Shown here piece by piece: positions 1 through 5,103 of a stretch of DNA of 5,550 nucleotides (its first letter is position 1; every line of letters begins with the position of its first letter). Location of the stretch: NCBI GenBank assembly GCA_031272685.1, contig JAISTI010000171.1, positions 1 to 5,550 of the forward strand, in the 5' to 3' direction. The DNA is from Propionibacteriaceae bacterium. GTDB taxonomy: Bacteria; Actinomycetota; Actinomycetes; Propionibacteriales; Propionibacteriaceae. A model generated the notes under the pieces. The model searched no databases. It saw only the letters and a program-made list of their open reading frames with translations, and was not told the origin of the DNA. Position numbers and translations under genes: made by a program.

Positions 1-548
1 TCGCTGAACGGCGAGGCGAGCATCGTGGTGAAGTTCGAGGTGAAGATGGAGAAGACGCCGAAGGCCAGCACCAGCGCCAAGAAGGCCACGCCCAGGGCTT
101 TGCCGAGCTTCGCCGGCAGCTCCAGCGCTTTGCCGAACAGGCCTTTGACGAAATCCCAGTTCAGCCCGGCGTGCACACCCATCAGCACCAGCGACAGCCC
201 GGCGCAGAAGGTGTGCACCACCTGCCAGCCGTAGCTCTGCCCGTCGGAGGGGAACGCGATGCGGGAAATCATGATCCCGGAGACCGCGATGAGGGCGAAA
301 TCTGCCAGCAACAGCACTCCGACAAGGTATTTCACCCGGTCGAGGGCGCGTGTCTCCTTGGAGAAAAGTTTGCCGGTAACCCGTCCGATCCACTTCCAGC
401 TCAAACCCAGATGTACGGCCAGAAGTGCCATTAGCGCCAAGCCGAACCACTCGTGGAACCACAAACCGAGGGTGTCGCTGCGGTATAGCAGCGTCAGCAG
501 CACTAGAGCGACCATGTCCAAGACGACCTTCGCGATGTTCTTGACCAT
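1..548 (-). CDS. DUF4405-type membrane cytochrome b-like protein, N-terminal part (partial)
   Basis: The frame stays open from an ATG at 548 to the left edge, giving 182 residues with no stop, so the C-terminus is outside the window. The protein has about five hydrophobic segments (roughly residues 8-22, 36-54, 74-95, 110-131, 149-167). Histidines H32/H46 and H112/H126 are spaced like haem ligands, each pair followed by Trp (W51, W131) and set in 'FHEWFGLALMALLAVH' and 'WQVVHTFCAGLSLVLMGVH'. This matches the DUF4405 (PF14358) family, also called flavinylation-associated cytochrome, which is thought to pass electrons across the membrane to extracytoplasmic flavoproteins. The start is well bounded: an in-frame TAA lies at 567-569, seven codons upstream, and a purine-rich AGAAGGCAGGAG lies directly before the ATG. 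The redox partner would probably be encoded beyond position 1. Family assignment is likely; haem binding is inferred. Confidence 0.82.
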   Translation of the reverse strand, partial: MVKNIAKVVLDMVALVLLTLLYRSDTLGLWFHEWFGLALMALLAVHLGLSWKWIGRVTGKLFSKETRALDRVKYLVGVLLLADFALIAVSGIMISRIAFPSDGQSYGWQVVHTFCAGLSLVLMGVHAGLNWDFVKGLFGKALELPAKLGKALGVAFLALVLAFGVFSIFTSNFTTMLASPFS

Positions 549-771
549 CTCCTGCCTTCTTCCGGGTTACCGTACTTCGAGACCTTATTCGCCCATCCTT
601 TCACCCCCCTGTGAGAAGAATATGCGCTTGGTGGGTCAGCAATGCCCGCGTCAACCATCGAATCGCACCCGCCCTTCGGAACCCGGCCGCCCGCCACGCG
701 ATCCGCCGTCAAATTGCCGATTGACCCGCCAAAGTCTTGTCGTGGGCAGACTCTCGCTGGTAGAACCGCAG
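549..771. other. Intergenic region between ppa and the DUF4405 gene
   Basis: This 223-bp gap lies between two genes read in the same direction on the minus strand. I see no credible coding frame, tRNA or strong terminator hairpin after the ppa stop. On the minus strand there are TTGACG-like and TATTCT-like hexamers, but none are spaced as a clear -35/-10 pair. The gap is long enough to hold a separate promoter for the membrane cytochrome gene, but its position cannot be fixed from sequence. Confidence 0.45.
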
Positions 772-1320
772 CTACTGGGTGAACTCGTTTTCGTAGGAAG
801 TGCCGCGGGCGCGATCCCAGGATTCGCGGATTTCCATCTCGGCCTCCGCGCGGCCCACCCAGACGGCGCCTTCAACGGACTTGCCGGGTTCCAGGTCTTT
901 GTAGACGGAAAAGAAATGCTCGATTTCAAGCAAGGTGAGATCGGGCAGATCCGTCAACTCGCGGATGCTGTCTTGGCGCTGGTCGGCGGTGGGGATGCAA
1001 AGCACCTTGTCGTCGCCGCCATGCTCGTCCGTCATGCGGAACATGCCGATGGCTCGGCATTCGATGAGCGCGCCGGGGAAGGTGGCCTCCGGCAGCAGCA
1101 CCATGGCGTCCAGCGGGTCGCTGTCCTGGCCCAGGGTGCCTTCGATGTAGCCGTAGTCGTTCGGATACTGGGTGGACGTGAACAGAGTGCGGTCGAGCCG
1201 GATGCGGCCGGTGGCGTGATCCATCTCGTATTTGTTTTTCGTGCCCTTGGGAATCTCAATGGTGACGTCGAAATGCAGGTATGGCTTCAAATGCGGGGCG
1301 GCGAACGCGGGGGGAGTCAT
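772..1320 (-). CDS. ppa: Inorganic pyrophosphatase, family I
   Basis: This 182-residue cytoplasmic enzyme hydrolyses pyrophosphate to two phosphates with Mg2+, pulling biosynthetic reactions that release PPi. The family signature D-S-D-P-L-D is at residues 66-71. The other known active-site positions are visible: E22, K30, E32, R44, Y56, D98, D103, K105, and Y140-K141 in '[12 protein letters not shown]'. Length fits bacterial family I enzymes, with a slightly extended N-terminus (about 10 residues before the '[15 protein letters not shown]' core). The start is supported by a full AGGAGG five bases upstream. It is divergent from dacB across 57 bp, an arrangement seen in many Actinomycetota. 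Nothing is missing or truncated. Confidence 0.97.
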   Translation of the reverse strand: MTPPAFAAPHLKPYLHFDVTIEIPKGTKNKYEMDHATGRIRLDRTLFTSTQYPNDYGYIEGTLGQDSDPLDAMVLLPEATFPGALIECRAIGMFRMTDEHGGDDKVLCIPTADQRQDSIRELTDLPDLTLLEIEHFFSVYKDLEPGKSVEGAVWVGRAEAEMEIRESWDRARGTSYENEFTQ

Positions 1321-1325
1321 CCAAT

Positions 1326-1331
1326 CCTCCT
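1326..1331 (-). promoter_or_regulatory. Shine-Dalgarno of ppa
   Basis: On the minus strand the sequence reads AGGAGG, then five bases, then ATG. This consensus site fixes the ppa start at 1320 rather than at a later codon nearer the conserved core. Confidence 0.85.
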
Positions 1332-1366
1332 AAGCTATGAGAGAGTACTAAACGGATACTATCGCG

Positions 1367-1373
1367 AAGGAGG
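1367..1373 (+). promoter_or_regulatory. Shine-Dalgarno of dacB, selecting a TTG start
   Basis: AAGGAGG lies four bases before TTG 1378. It is the reason for choosing this TTG over GTG 1390, which would be 16 bases from the site and would lose the positively charged start of the signal peptide. Confidence 0.7.
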
Positions 1374-1377
1374 CGGT

Positions 1378-2733
1378 TTGCGGGCGAGAGTGGGCTGGCT
1401 GGTGCTGGCGCTGCTGCTCTCCGGCTGCGCCCTGGTGCCGCCGGGAGGCCAGAGCGCCGAGACGCCTTCGGCCACCCCCCCGGCCAGCGCTTCCGCCACC
1501 GCCACCCCGGAGCCGGAGCCGGAGCCGCCGCCCCCGCTGCCCGACGGCCCCACCTTGAAAAAGCTGCTGCAAAAAGTGGGGCGCACCGCGCTGAAGGATT
1601 ACGGCTACGCGGTCTACGGCTATGACGGGGTGCTGCTGGCCGCAAAGGGCGACGAGCCGATGGTGCCCGCCTCCACCACCAAGGTGATTACCGCCCTCGC
1701 CGCGCTCGACGTGCTCGGCCCGCAACACACTTTCGCCACCCGGGTGCTTTCCGACGGCTCCGGCGCCATCACCCTCGTCGGCGGCGGCGACCCCGGCCTG
1801 ATGAGCGCGCCCTCCGAGGTGAAAGCGCAGGCGGCGAATCTCGACACGCTGGCGGCTCTCACCGTCGCCGCGCTGCAGGCCGCCGGCACCGCCTCCGTGA
1901 CGTTGCAATACGACGAGTCGCTGTTCTGCGGGGAGCTGTACGCGAAAAGCTGGAAGTCGAAATGGTCCGGCTACACCTCAAGAGTGAGCGCCCTCACCGT
2001 CAACAACGGCAAGTCCACCGTGGATTCCACCGGCGCCCGCGCCCTCAGCCTCGGCAAGGCCGACACCGACCCGGCGAAAGCCGCCGCGAAAGTCTTCGCC
2101 CAGAAGCTCAAAGCGGCGGGCGTCAAGGTGAAGCAGGTGCGCGCCGGGCAGGCCGACGACGGAGCCGCCGAAATCGCGCGGGTCACCTCCGCGCCGCTGG
2201 GCACCATCGTGCGCCGGATGCTGCGCTACTCGGAGAACTTCACCGCCGAGGTGCTGGCCCGCCAGGTGGCCATCGCCCAAGGCAAGGGCTGCAATTTCGC
2301 CAAGGCCTCCGCAGCGCTCACGTCCTGGATGAAAGCGAAGGGGCTGTGGCAGGACGGCGACAAGATCGACGGCGGCTCCGGCTTGTCTTCGAAAGCCCGG
2401 CTCAGCCCGTCTACCCTGGCCAAAGCGGTGCTGCTGGCGCTGGGCGACGCGAAATACGCCGACGCGCTCGACGGTTTCCCGGTGGCCGGCAAGAGCGGCA
2501 CCCTTTCCAAGAAGGCCGGCCGGTTCAACGACAAGGCGGAGAAGGCTGGGATCGGGGTGGTGCACGCCAAGACCGGCTCGCTCACCGGCATCGCCACCCT
2601 GGCCGGTTATGTGGAAGACGCCGACGGCGCCATCTTGGTATTCGCGTTCATGAGCGCGCACGCCGGGCAGACCTCCGCCTTCAACTGGATAGACCGCTCT
2701 GCCACCGTGCTGGCCACCTGCGGCTGCCGGTAG
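1378..2733 (+). CDS. dacB: D-alanyl-D-alanine carboxypeptidase/endopeptidase (PBP4 family, S13), lipoprotein
   Basis: This 451-residue class C low-molecular-weight penicillin-binding protein removes terminal D-Ala and cuts peptide cross-links in peptidoglycan outside the membrane. All three serine-acyl-enzyme motifs are present: SxxK as S99-T-T-K102, SxN as S285-E-N287 and KTG as K398-T-G400. The family strings 'GGGDPGL' (135-141) and 'GKSGTL' (371-376) are also present. The N-terminus has R-A-R, a hydrophobic core and the lipobox L-S-G-C with lipidation at C17, then a Pro/Ala/Glu-rich low-complexity linker (about residues 20-60) ending in repeated Pro-Glu and poly-Pro. This suggests anchoring on the outer face of the cytoplasmic membrane with the catalytic domain held away on a flexible stalk. 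The start is TTG with AAGGAGG upstream. The frame stays open for another 1.1 kb upstream across ppa, but that part is not coding. aroQ follows after 14 bp. Confidence 0.94.
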   Translation: MRARVGWLVLALLLSGCALVPPGGQSAETPSATPPASASATATPEPEPEPPPPLPDGPTLKKLLQKVGRTALKDYGYAVYGYDGVLLAAKGDEPMVPASTTKVITALAALDVLGPQHTFATRVLSDGSGAITLVGGGDPGLMSAPSEVKAQAANLDTLAALTVAALQAAGTASVTLQYDESLFCGELYAKSWKSKWSGYTSRVSALTVNNGKSTVDSTGARALSLGKADTDPAKAAAKVFAQKLKAAGVKVKQVRAGQADDGAAEIARVTSAPLGTIVRRMLRYSENFTAEVLARQVAIAQGKGCNFAKASAALTSWMKAKGLWQDGDKIDGGSGLSSKARLSPSTLAKAVLLALGDAKYADALDGFPVAGKSGTLSKKAGRFNDKAEKAGIGVVHAKTGSLTGIATLAGYVEDADGAILVFAFMSAHAGQTSAFNWIDRSATVLATCGCR

Positions 2734-2735
2734 TT

Positions 2736-2741
2736 TAGGCT
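2736..2741 (+). promoter_or_regulatory. Candidate -10 element for leaderless aroQ transcript
   Basis: TAGGCT ends exactly six bases before ATG 2748, so transcription at +1 would begin at the A of the start codon. There is no convincing Shine-Dalgarno between the dacB stop and the ATG. It is only a weak match to the consensus and no -35 is evident. aroQ may also be read through from dacB. Confidence 0.4.
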
Positions 2742-2747
2742 TGCCCT

Positions 2748-3176
2748 ATGAGCATTCTGGTCATCAACGGCCCCAACCTGAACACCCTCGGCAAGCGCGA
2801 GCCGGAAATCTACGGCACCACCACCCTGGCCGAGGTGGACGCCATGCTGGCGGCGCAGGGACAGGCGGCCGGCGTGGAGGTTGTCACCTTCCAAAGCAAC
2901 CATGAAGGCGCCATCGTCGACCGCATTCAAGCTGCTGCCGCCGAAGGGGTGGAGTTCATCGTTATCAACCCCGGCGCGTTCACCCACACCTCGCTGGCCA
3001 TCCGCGACGCCTTCCTCGCCACCGGCATCCCGTTCATTGAAATCCACATCTCGAATGTGCACGCCCGCGAGGGCTTCCGCGGCCACTCCTATCTTTCCGA
3101 CATCGCTGTCGGCGTCATCGTGGGCTGCGGCATCGACGGCTACAAGTACGCGCTCGACAAGGCGATTTCGTCATGA
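2748..3176 (+). CDS. aroQ: 3-dehydroquinate dehydratase, type II
   Basis: This 142-residue enzyme dehydrates 3-dehydroquinate to 3-dehydroshikimate, the third step of the shikimate pathway; type II enzymes are cytoplasmic dodecamers. The N-terminal signature '[18 protein letters not shown]' is at residues 6-23, with catalytic R17 and Y22. Other conserved residues are N74 in '[14 protein letters not shown]', H80, catalytic H100 in '[14 protein letters not shown]', R107 and R111, followed by '[20 protein letters not shown]'. Length is normal for the family. It lies 14 bp after dacB and overlaps the next gene by ATGA. No ribosome binding site is visible, so initiation is probably leaderless or coupled to dacB translation. 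No other aro gene is in the window. Identification is secure. Confidence 0.97.
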   Translation: MSILVINGPNLNTLGKREPEIYGTTTLAEVDAMLAAQGQAAGVEVVTFQSNHEGAIVDRIQAAAAEGVEFIVINPGAFTHTSLAIRDAFLATGIPFIEIHISNVHAREGFRGHSYLSDIAVGVIVGCGIDGYKYALDKAISS

Positions 3177-3760
3177 AGACTGCCCATCTCGGGCATTCGT
3201 CCGTCTTGGTGGAGACGGGCCGGCTGCGCATCTTGATCGACCCAGGGAACTTCTCCGACCTCTGGCACGGGCTGGAAGACCTCGACGCGGTGATCGTCAC
3301 CCACCTGCATCCCGACCACATCGACCCCGAGCACGTCCCGGCGCTGCTGGCCGCCAACCCGCGGGCGCGGGTGCTGGTGGAGCCGCAGGTGCTGCGGGCG
3401 CACCCCTGGCTGGAAGCGGAGCCGTTCGCCGCCGACCAGTCGGTGGAGTTCGGCAGCCTGAAGGTGACGGCGGTAGGTGGCTTGCACGCCGTCATCCACC
3501 GCGACATCCCGCGCATCGGCAACGTCGGCTTCGTGGTTTCCGCCCCCGGAGAGCCCACCTTCTTCCACCCCGGCGATTCGCTGGCTACCATCCCGGAAGG
3601 CATAGACATCGTGGCCATCCCGGCCTACGGCCCGTGGGCGGCCATGAAGGAGACGGTGGATTTCGCCCGCGCCGTCGCCGCCCCCCAAGGTTTCCTGATT
3701 CACGAAGGCCTGCTGAACCAGCGCGGCTACGCCCTGTGCACAACCGCATTTTGGAGATGA
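3173..3760 (+). CDS. Metallo-beta-lactamase-fold hydrolase (UlaG-like), C-terminus probably frameshifted
   Basis: This 195-residue soluble protein belongs to the MBL-fold Zn-dependent hydrolases; the substrate cannot be told from sequence. The metal-binding motif H44-x-H46-x-D48-H49 ('THLHPDHID') is followed by H105 ('GGLHAVIH'), D135 ('FHPGDS') and H177 ('LIHEGLL'), the set expected for a dinuclear site. The N-terminal '[20 protein letters not shown]' is typical. The ATG overlaps the aroQ stop as ATGA, so translation is probably coupled. The last seven codons (after L188) encode C-T-T-A-F-W-R and look out of character. The adjacent -1 frame starting at 3736 continues for 18 plausible residues to a stop at 3790-3792, giving about 206 residues. 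All metal ligands lie before the shift, so the enzyme may still work. A link to the shikimate pathway is suggested only by position. Confidence 0.88.
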   Translation: MKTAHLGHSSVLVETGRLRILIDPGNFSDLWHGLEDLDAVIVTHLHPDHIDPEHVPALLAANPRARVLVEPQVLRAHPWLEAEPFAADQSVEFGSLKVTAVGGLHAVIHRDIPRIGNVGFVVSAPGEPTFFHPGDSLATIPEGIDIVAIPAYGPWAAMKETVDFARAVAAPQGFLIHEGLLNQRGYALCTTAFWR

Positions 3761-3792
3761 CCCCCACCGACCTGCCCGAAGCCTTGCGCTGA
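3736..3792 (+). other. Probable displaced C-terminus of the MBL-fold hydrolase
   Basis: Read from GTG 3736 this frame gives [18 protein letters not shown] and a TGA at 3790-3792. It joins smoothly to '...NQRGYAL' of the hydrolase if one base is restored at the CTG/GTG junction (CTGTG in place of CTGGTG). The segment looks like a normal helical protein tail and closes the gap to the convergent toxin gene to 20 bp. The cause may be a genuine one-base deletion, a sequencing error, or a -1 slip; nothing here looks like a classic slippery site. Confidence 0.55.
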
Positions 3793-3812
3793 AGTCTGCG
3801 GCGCGGCGGGGA

Positions 3813-4208
3813 TCACGAAATGACGCGCAGGCCGTCTTCGGTGTAGTCGGCCGCTTTGGACTCTGCGGTGAGCAGCGTCATGCCAGAGTCGATAGCCTGC
3901 CAAATGAGCATCCGGTCAAACGGGTCTAGATGGCGGCGCGGGAGGCGGTAACTGGATGCGATTGCCGCTAGGGAAGGGGAAACCGGTCGGAACCCGCTTG
4001 CGACCACGGCGTCCCAGAACTCCTCTGGAGTGTGGCCGTTGAGAGACAGCTTGCCGAGGGAGTGTTTGATGGATATTTCCCAGATGCTCACTGGGCTGAA
4101 GCAAATCTCGTTGCCGGGCGTCTGCAACACCTTCCTCACCGCCTTGGGAAGGCGTTTTGGCAGGTTGAGCGCCCAGATGAGGATGTGTGTGTCCGCCAAG
4201 TAGCGCAT
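3813..4208 (-). CDS. PIN-domain toxin of a type II toxin-antitoxin pair (VapC-like)
   Basis: This 131-residue PIN-domain protein is a probable Mg2+-dependent RNase; VapC toxins typically cut tRNA or rRNA and arrest growth until the antitoxin is restored. Acidic positions are D6 ('YLADTHILIWAL'), E44 ('SIWEISIK') and D98 ('LDPFDRMLIWQA'). The usual fourth acidic residue, normally Asp in 'LLTAD', is Glu here (E116, 'LLTAES'). Length and motif order are normal for the clade with the 'DTHxLLW' start. Its ATG shares one base with the antitoxin stop (TGATG), and GGAGG lies four bases upstream inside the last antitoxin codons, so it has its own ribosome entry site. It converges on the aroQ/hydrolase operon. 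The target RNA cannot be inferred. Confidence 0.92.
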   Translation of the reverse strand: MRYLADTHILIWALNLPKRLPKAVRKVLQTPGNEICFSPVSIWEISIKHSLGKLSLNGHTPEEFWDAVVASGFRPVSPSLAAIASSYRLPRRHLDPFDRMLIWQAIDSGMTLLTAESKAADYTEDGLRVIS

Positions 4209-4447
4209 CAGGCCTCCAACAATTCGCCGTCGGTGATTTCCCAGTCGTCGGCGATGGTGATTTCACCCCAACCGGAAACAGCGCCGAGGGTGATCCCTGG
4301 AGACGTGCGGTATTTCGCGATGGGGATTACCGCCGCCACCTCTTCTTTGCCAACTCCACGGGTGACGATGATTTCGTTGCCAAGCTCGACTTGGCGGATG
4401 ACCTCGGAGAAGCGGGCCTTGGCCTCGGCGATGGGAATGCTAGTCAT
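4208..4447 (-). CDS. Phd/YefM-family antitoxin
   Basis: This 79-residue antitoxin is encoded immediately before the PIN toxin. The N-terminal part ('TSIPIAEAKARFSEVIRQVELGNEIIVTRG', then 'AAVIPIAKY') is the Phd/YefM dimer and DNA-binding fold. The acidic, Trp-containing tail from about residue 58 ('GWGEITIADDWEITDGELLEA') is the likely toxin-wrapping region. Such proteins neutralise the toxin and repress their own operon. I chose ATG 4447 over TTG 4453 because a TATGCT hexamer ends six bases before the ATG and because family members begin close to this residue. No ribosome binding site precedes the start. Pairing of a Phd-type antitoxin with a PIN toxin is common. Confidence 0.9.
   Translation of the reverse strand: MTSIPIAEAKARFSEVIRQVELGNEIIVTRGVGKEEVAAVIPIAKYRTSPGITLGAVSGWGEITIADDWEITDGELLEA
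4213..4217 (-). promoter_or_regulatory. Shine-Dalgarno of the PIN toxin inside the antitoxin gene
   Basis: On the minus strand GGAGG is followed by four bases and the toxin ATG. It overlaps the penultimate codons of the antitoxin, so toxin translation can be coupled to, or start independently of, antitoxin translation. Confidence 0.65.
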
Positions 4448-4453
4448 GCGCAA

Positions 4454-4459
4454 AGCATA
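4454..4459 (-). promoter_or_regulatory. -10 element of the toxin-antitoxin operon, leaderless geometry
   Basis: On the minus strand TATGCT, a good match to TATAAT, ends six bases before the antitoxin ATG at 4447. Transcription at the normal distance would begin at or next to the start codon. No consensus -35 lies 16-18 bp further upstream; that region is occupied by the palindromic operator candidate. Confidence 0.6.
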
Positions 4460-4494
4460 AGCTATCTTGACTAGTTTGACTAGTTAGATAGGCT
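4460..4494. promoter_or_regulatory. Nested palindromic operator candidate of the toxin-antitoxin operon
   Basis: Two ACTAGT palindromes (4470-4475 and 4479-4484) are separated by TTG and flanked by CTATCT (4462-4467) and its inverse AGATAG (4486-4491). The outer bases AGC (4460-4462) and GGCT (4491-4494) extend the symmetry, giving a roughly 35-bp imperfect dyad centred on 4477. It abuts the antitoxin -10 and covers its -35/spacer region, the place expected for autorepression by a Phd-type antitoxin. On the plus strand the same DNA contains TTGACT twice (4467-4472, 4476-4481), and TTGACT-16 bp-TAGGCT (4489-4494) could be a promoter toward the phosphatase gene. Confidence 0.65.
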
Positions 4495-4598
4495 GCGACT
4501 GCCGACGAATAACGGGCATCCGGTCTGGCTGCATGTCTGCGAATTCGGATTCCAGCCAAGTAACTCTTGCCCGCAAAACGGCTGTAATACGGGGGGCA

Positions 4599-4604
4599 TA
4601 GCCT
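4599..4604 (+). promoter_or_regulatory. Candidate -10 element for a leaderless histidine phosphatase transcript
   Basis: TAGCCT ends exactly six bases before GTG 4611, and no Shine-Dalgarno-like sequence lies in the gap. The match to consensus is modest and no -35 is clear. A second possible promoter for the same gene lies within the operator at 4467-4494. Confidence 0.4.
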
Positions 4605-4610
4605 GCCTGC

Positions 4611-5102
4611 GTGCCCGGTGGCCGAACTCTCTATCTGATGCGCCATGCCGAGGCCGCGTGGGGCGGCCCGGAGGTCTCGGATTTGCAGCGCCCGCTCACC
4701 GAACACGGCAAACGGCAGGCGGCCGCCCAGGGGCAATACCTCGCCGACCAGGGGATCGAGCGCGTCATCTGCTCCAACGCCACCCGCACCCGGCAGACGG
4801 CCGAGCTGCTCGGGCTGGACGCCGAGCTGACCGAGGCCGCCGTGCTCTACAACTCCGAGGCAGGCCGCATCCGCACCCAGCTTGCCGCCGTCCCCGAATA
4901 CATCCACAAAGTGCTGGTCGTCTCGCACCACCCCGGCGTTGCCGAGCTAGCCCGGTATCTCGCCGACGAGCGCTCCGACCGCGCCGCCCTTGCCCTCATC
5001 CGCTACACCTACCCACCGGCGACCTTGGTGGGCCTGGAGTTCGCCGACCTGTGGCCCGACCTGCACGCCGCCCGCCTGTTCCTGGTGAAAATTCCGTCTT
5101 AG
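4611..5102 (+). CDS. SixA-like histidine phosphatase family protein
   Basis: This 163-residue cytoplasmic protein belongs to the histidine phosphatase (phosphoglycerate mutase-like) superfamily, on the small SixA branch whose E. coli member dephosphorylates phosphohistidine. The motif 'LYLMRHAEA' gives R11 and the nucleophile H12. R59 lies in 'CSNATRTRQTAELL', and the second catalytic histidine is H106 in 'VLVVSHHPGVAELA'. 'LTEHGKRQAAAQGQYL' is the usual segment after the first motif. Length matches SixA-type proteins. The start is GTG, four codons before the first beta strand, with a TAGCCT hexamer six bases upstream instead of a ribosome binding site. It is divergent from the toxin-antitoxin operon across 163 bp and converges on galE. 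The natural substrate is unknown; phosphohistidine proteins or small phosphoesters are both possible. Confidence 0.92.
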   Translation: MPGGRTLYLMRHAEAAWGGPEVSDLQRPLTEHGKRQAAAQGQYLADQGIERVICSNATRTRQTAELLGLDAELTEAAVLYNSEAGRIRTQLAAVPEYIHKVLVVSHHPGVAELARYLADERSDRAALALIRYTYPPATLVGLEFADLWPDLHAARLFLVKIPS

Positions 5103-5103
5103 G

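Larger units (their letters stand above)
1321..1377. promoter_or_regulatory. Divergent ppa/dacB control region
   Basis: Only 57 bp separate the two start codons, so promoters for both genes must lie here or inside the neighbouring coding sequence. The AT-rich core at 1345-1362 contains AGTACT and, at 1355-1363, GATACTATC, which is symmetrical around one base. Read rightward it gives TACTAT (1357-1362); read leftward it gives TAGTAT (1361-1356). Both are -10-like. For ppa this would place transcription start near 1349 with a leader of about 29 nt. For dacB the rightward hexamer would start RNA inside the ribosome binding site, so TACTAA at 1346-1351 is the better rightward candidate. No good -35 hexamer was found in either direction. 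Confidence 0.4.

Noticed and set aside
549..771. Riboswitch or small RNA upstream of the DUF4405 gene
   Set aside because: No recognisable aptamer core, strong stem or terminator was found. The GC-rich inverted bits are short and not arranged as a switch.
259..1377. Plus-strand open frame extending dacB upstream by 373 codons
   Set aside because: It runs antisense through the well-supported ppa and DUF4405 genes and has no family-like content. The signal peptide and ribosome binding site place the dacB start at 1378.
1348..1908. Long minus-strand frames inside dacB (also 1978-2661 and 2226-2597)
   Set aside because: GC-rich third positions create long antisense frames. The peptides are Gly/Arg/Ala-rich without motifs, and the sense strand holds a complete S13 enzyme.
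1962..2738. 258-codon plus-strand frame overlapping dacB
   Set aside because: It encodes an Arg/Gly/Pro-rich peptide typical of an out-of-frame shadow. The overlapping dacB frame carries all catalytic motifs here.
3140..3703. Minus-strand frames opposite the MBL-fold hydrolase
   Set aside because: No start signal or motif was seen, and the plus strand encodes all expected metal ligands in this interval.
2881..3735. Plus-strand frame running through aroQ and the hydrolase into the displaced tail
   Set aside because: Only its last 57 bases look protein-like. The rest is Arg/Pro/Ser-rich shadow sequence under two clear genes.
3761..3812. Possible terminator between the hydrolase and the convergent toxin
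   Set aside because: Only a long-looped imperfect pairing of GCCTTGCGC with GCGCAGGC could be drawn, without a T tract.
4032..4474. Plus-strand frames opposite the toxin-antitoxin genes
   Set aside because: Both are antisense to a coherent toxin-antitoxin pair with normal lengths and a one-base overlap, and they lack start signals.
4440..4931. Minus-strand frame across the phosphatase promoter and gene
   Set aside because: It crosses the operator and promoter region and is antisense to a complete histidine phosphatase. The peptide shows no family features.
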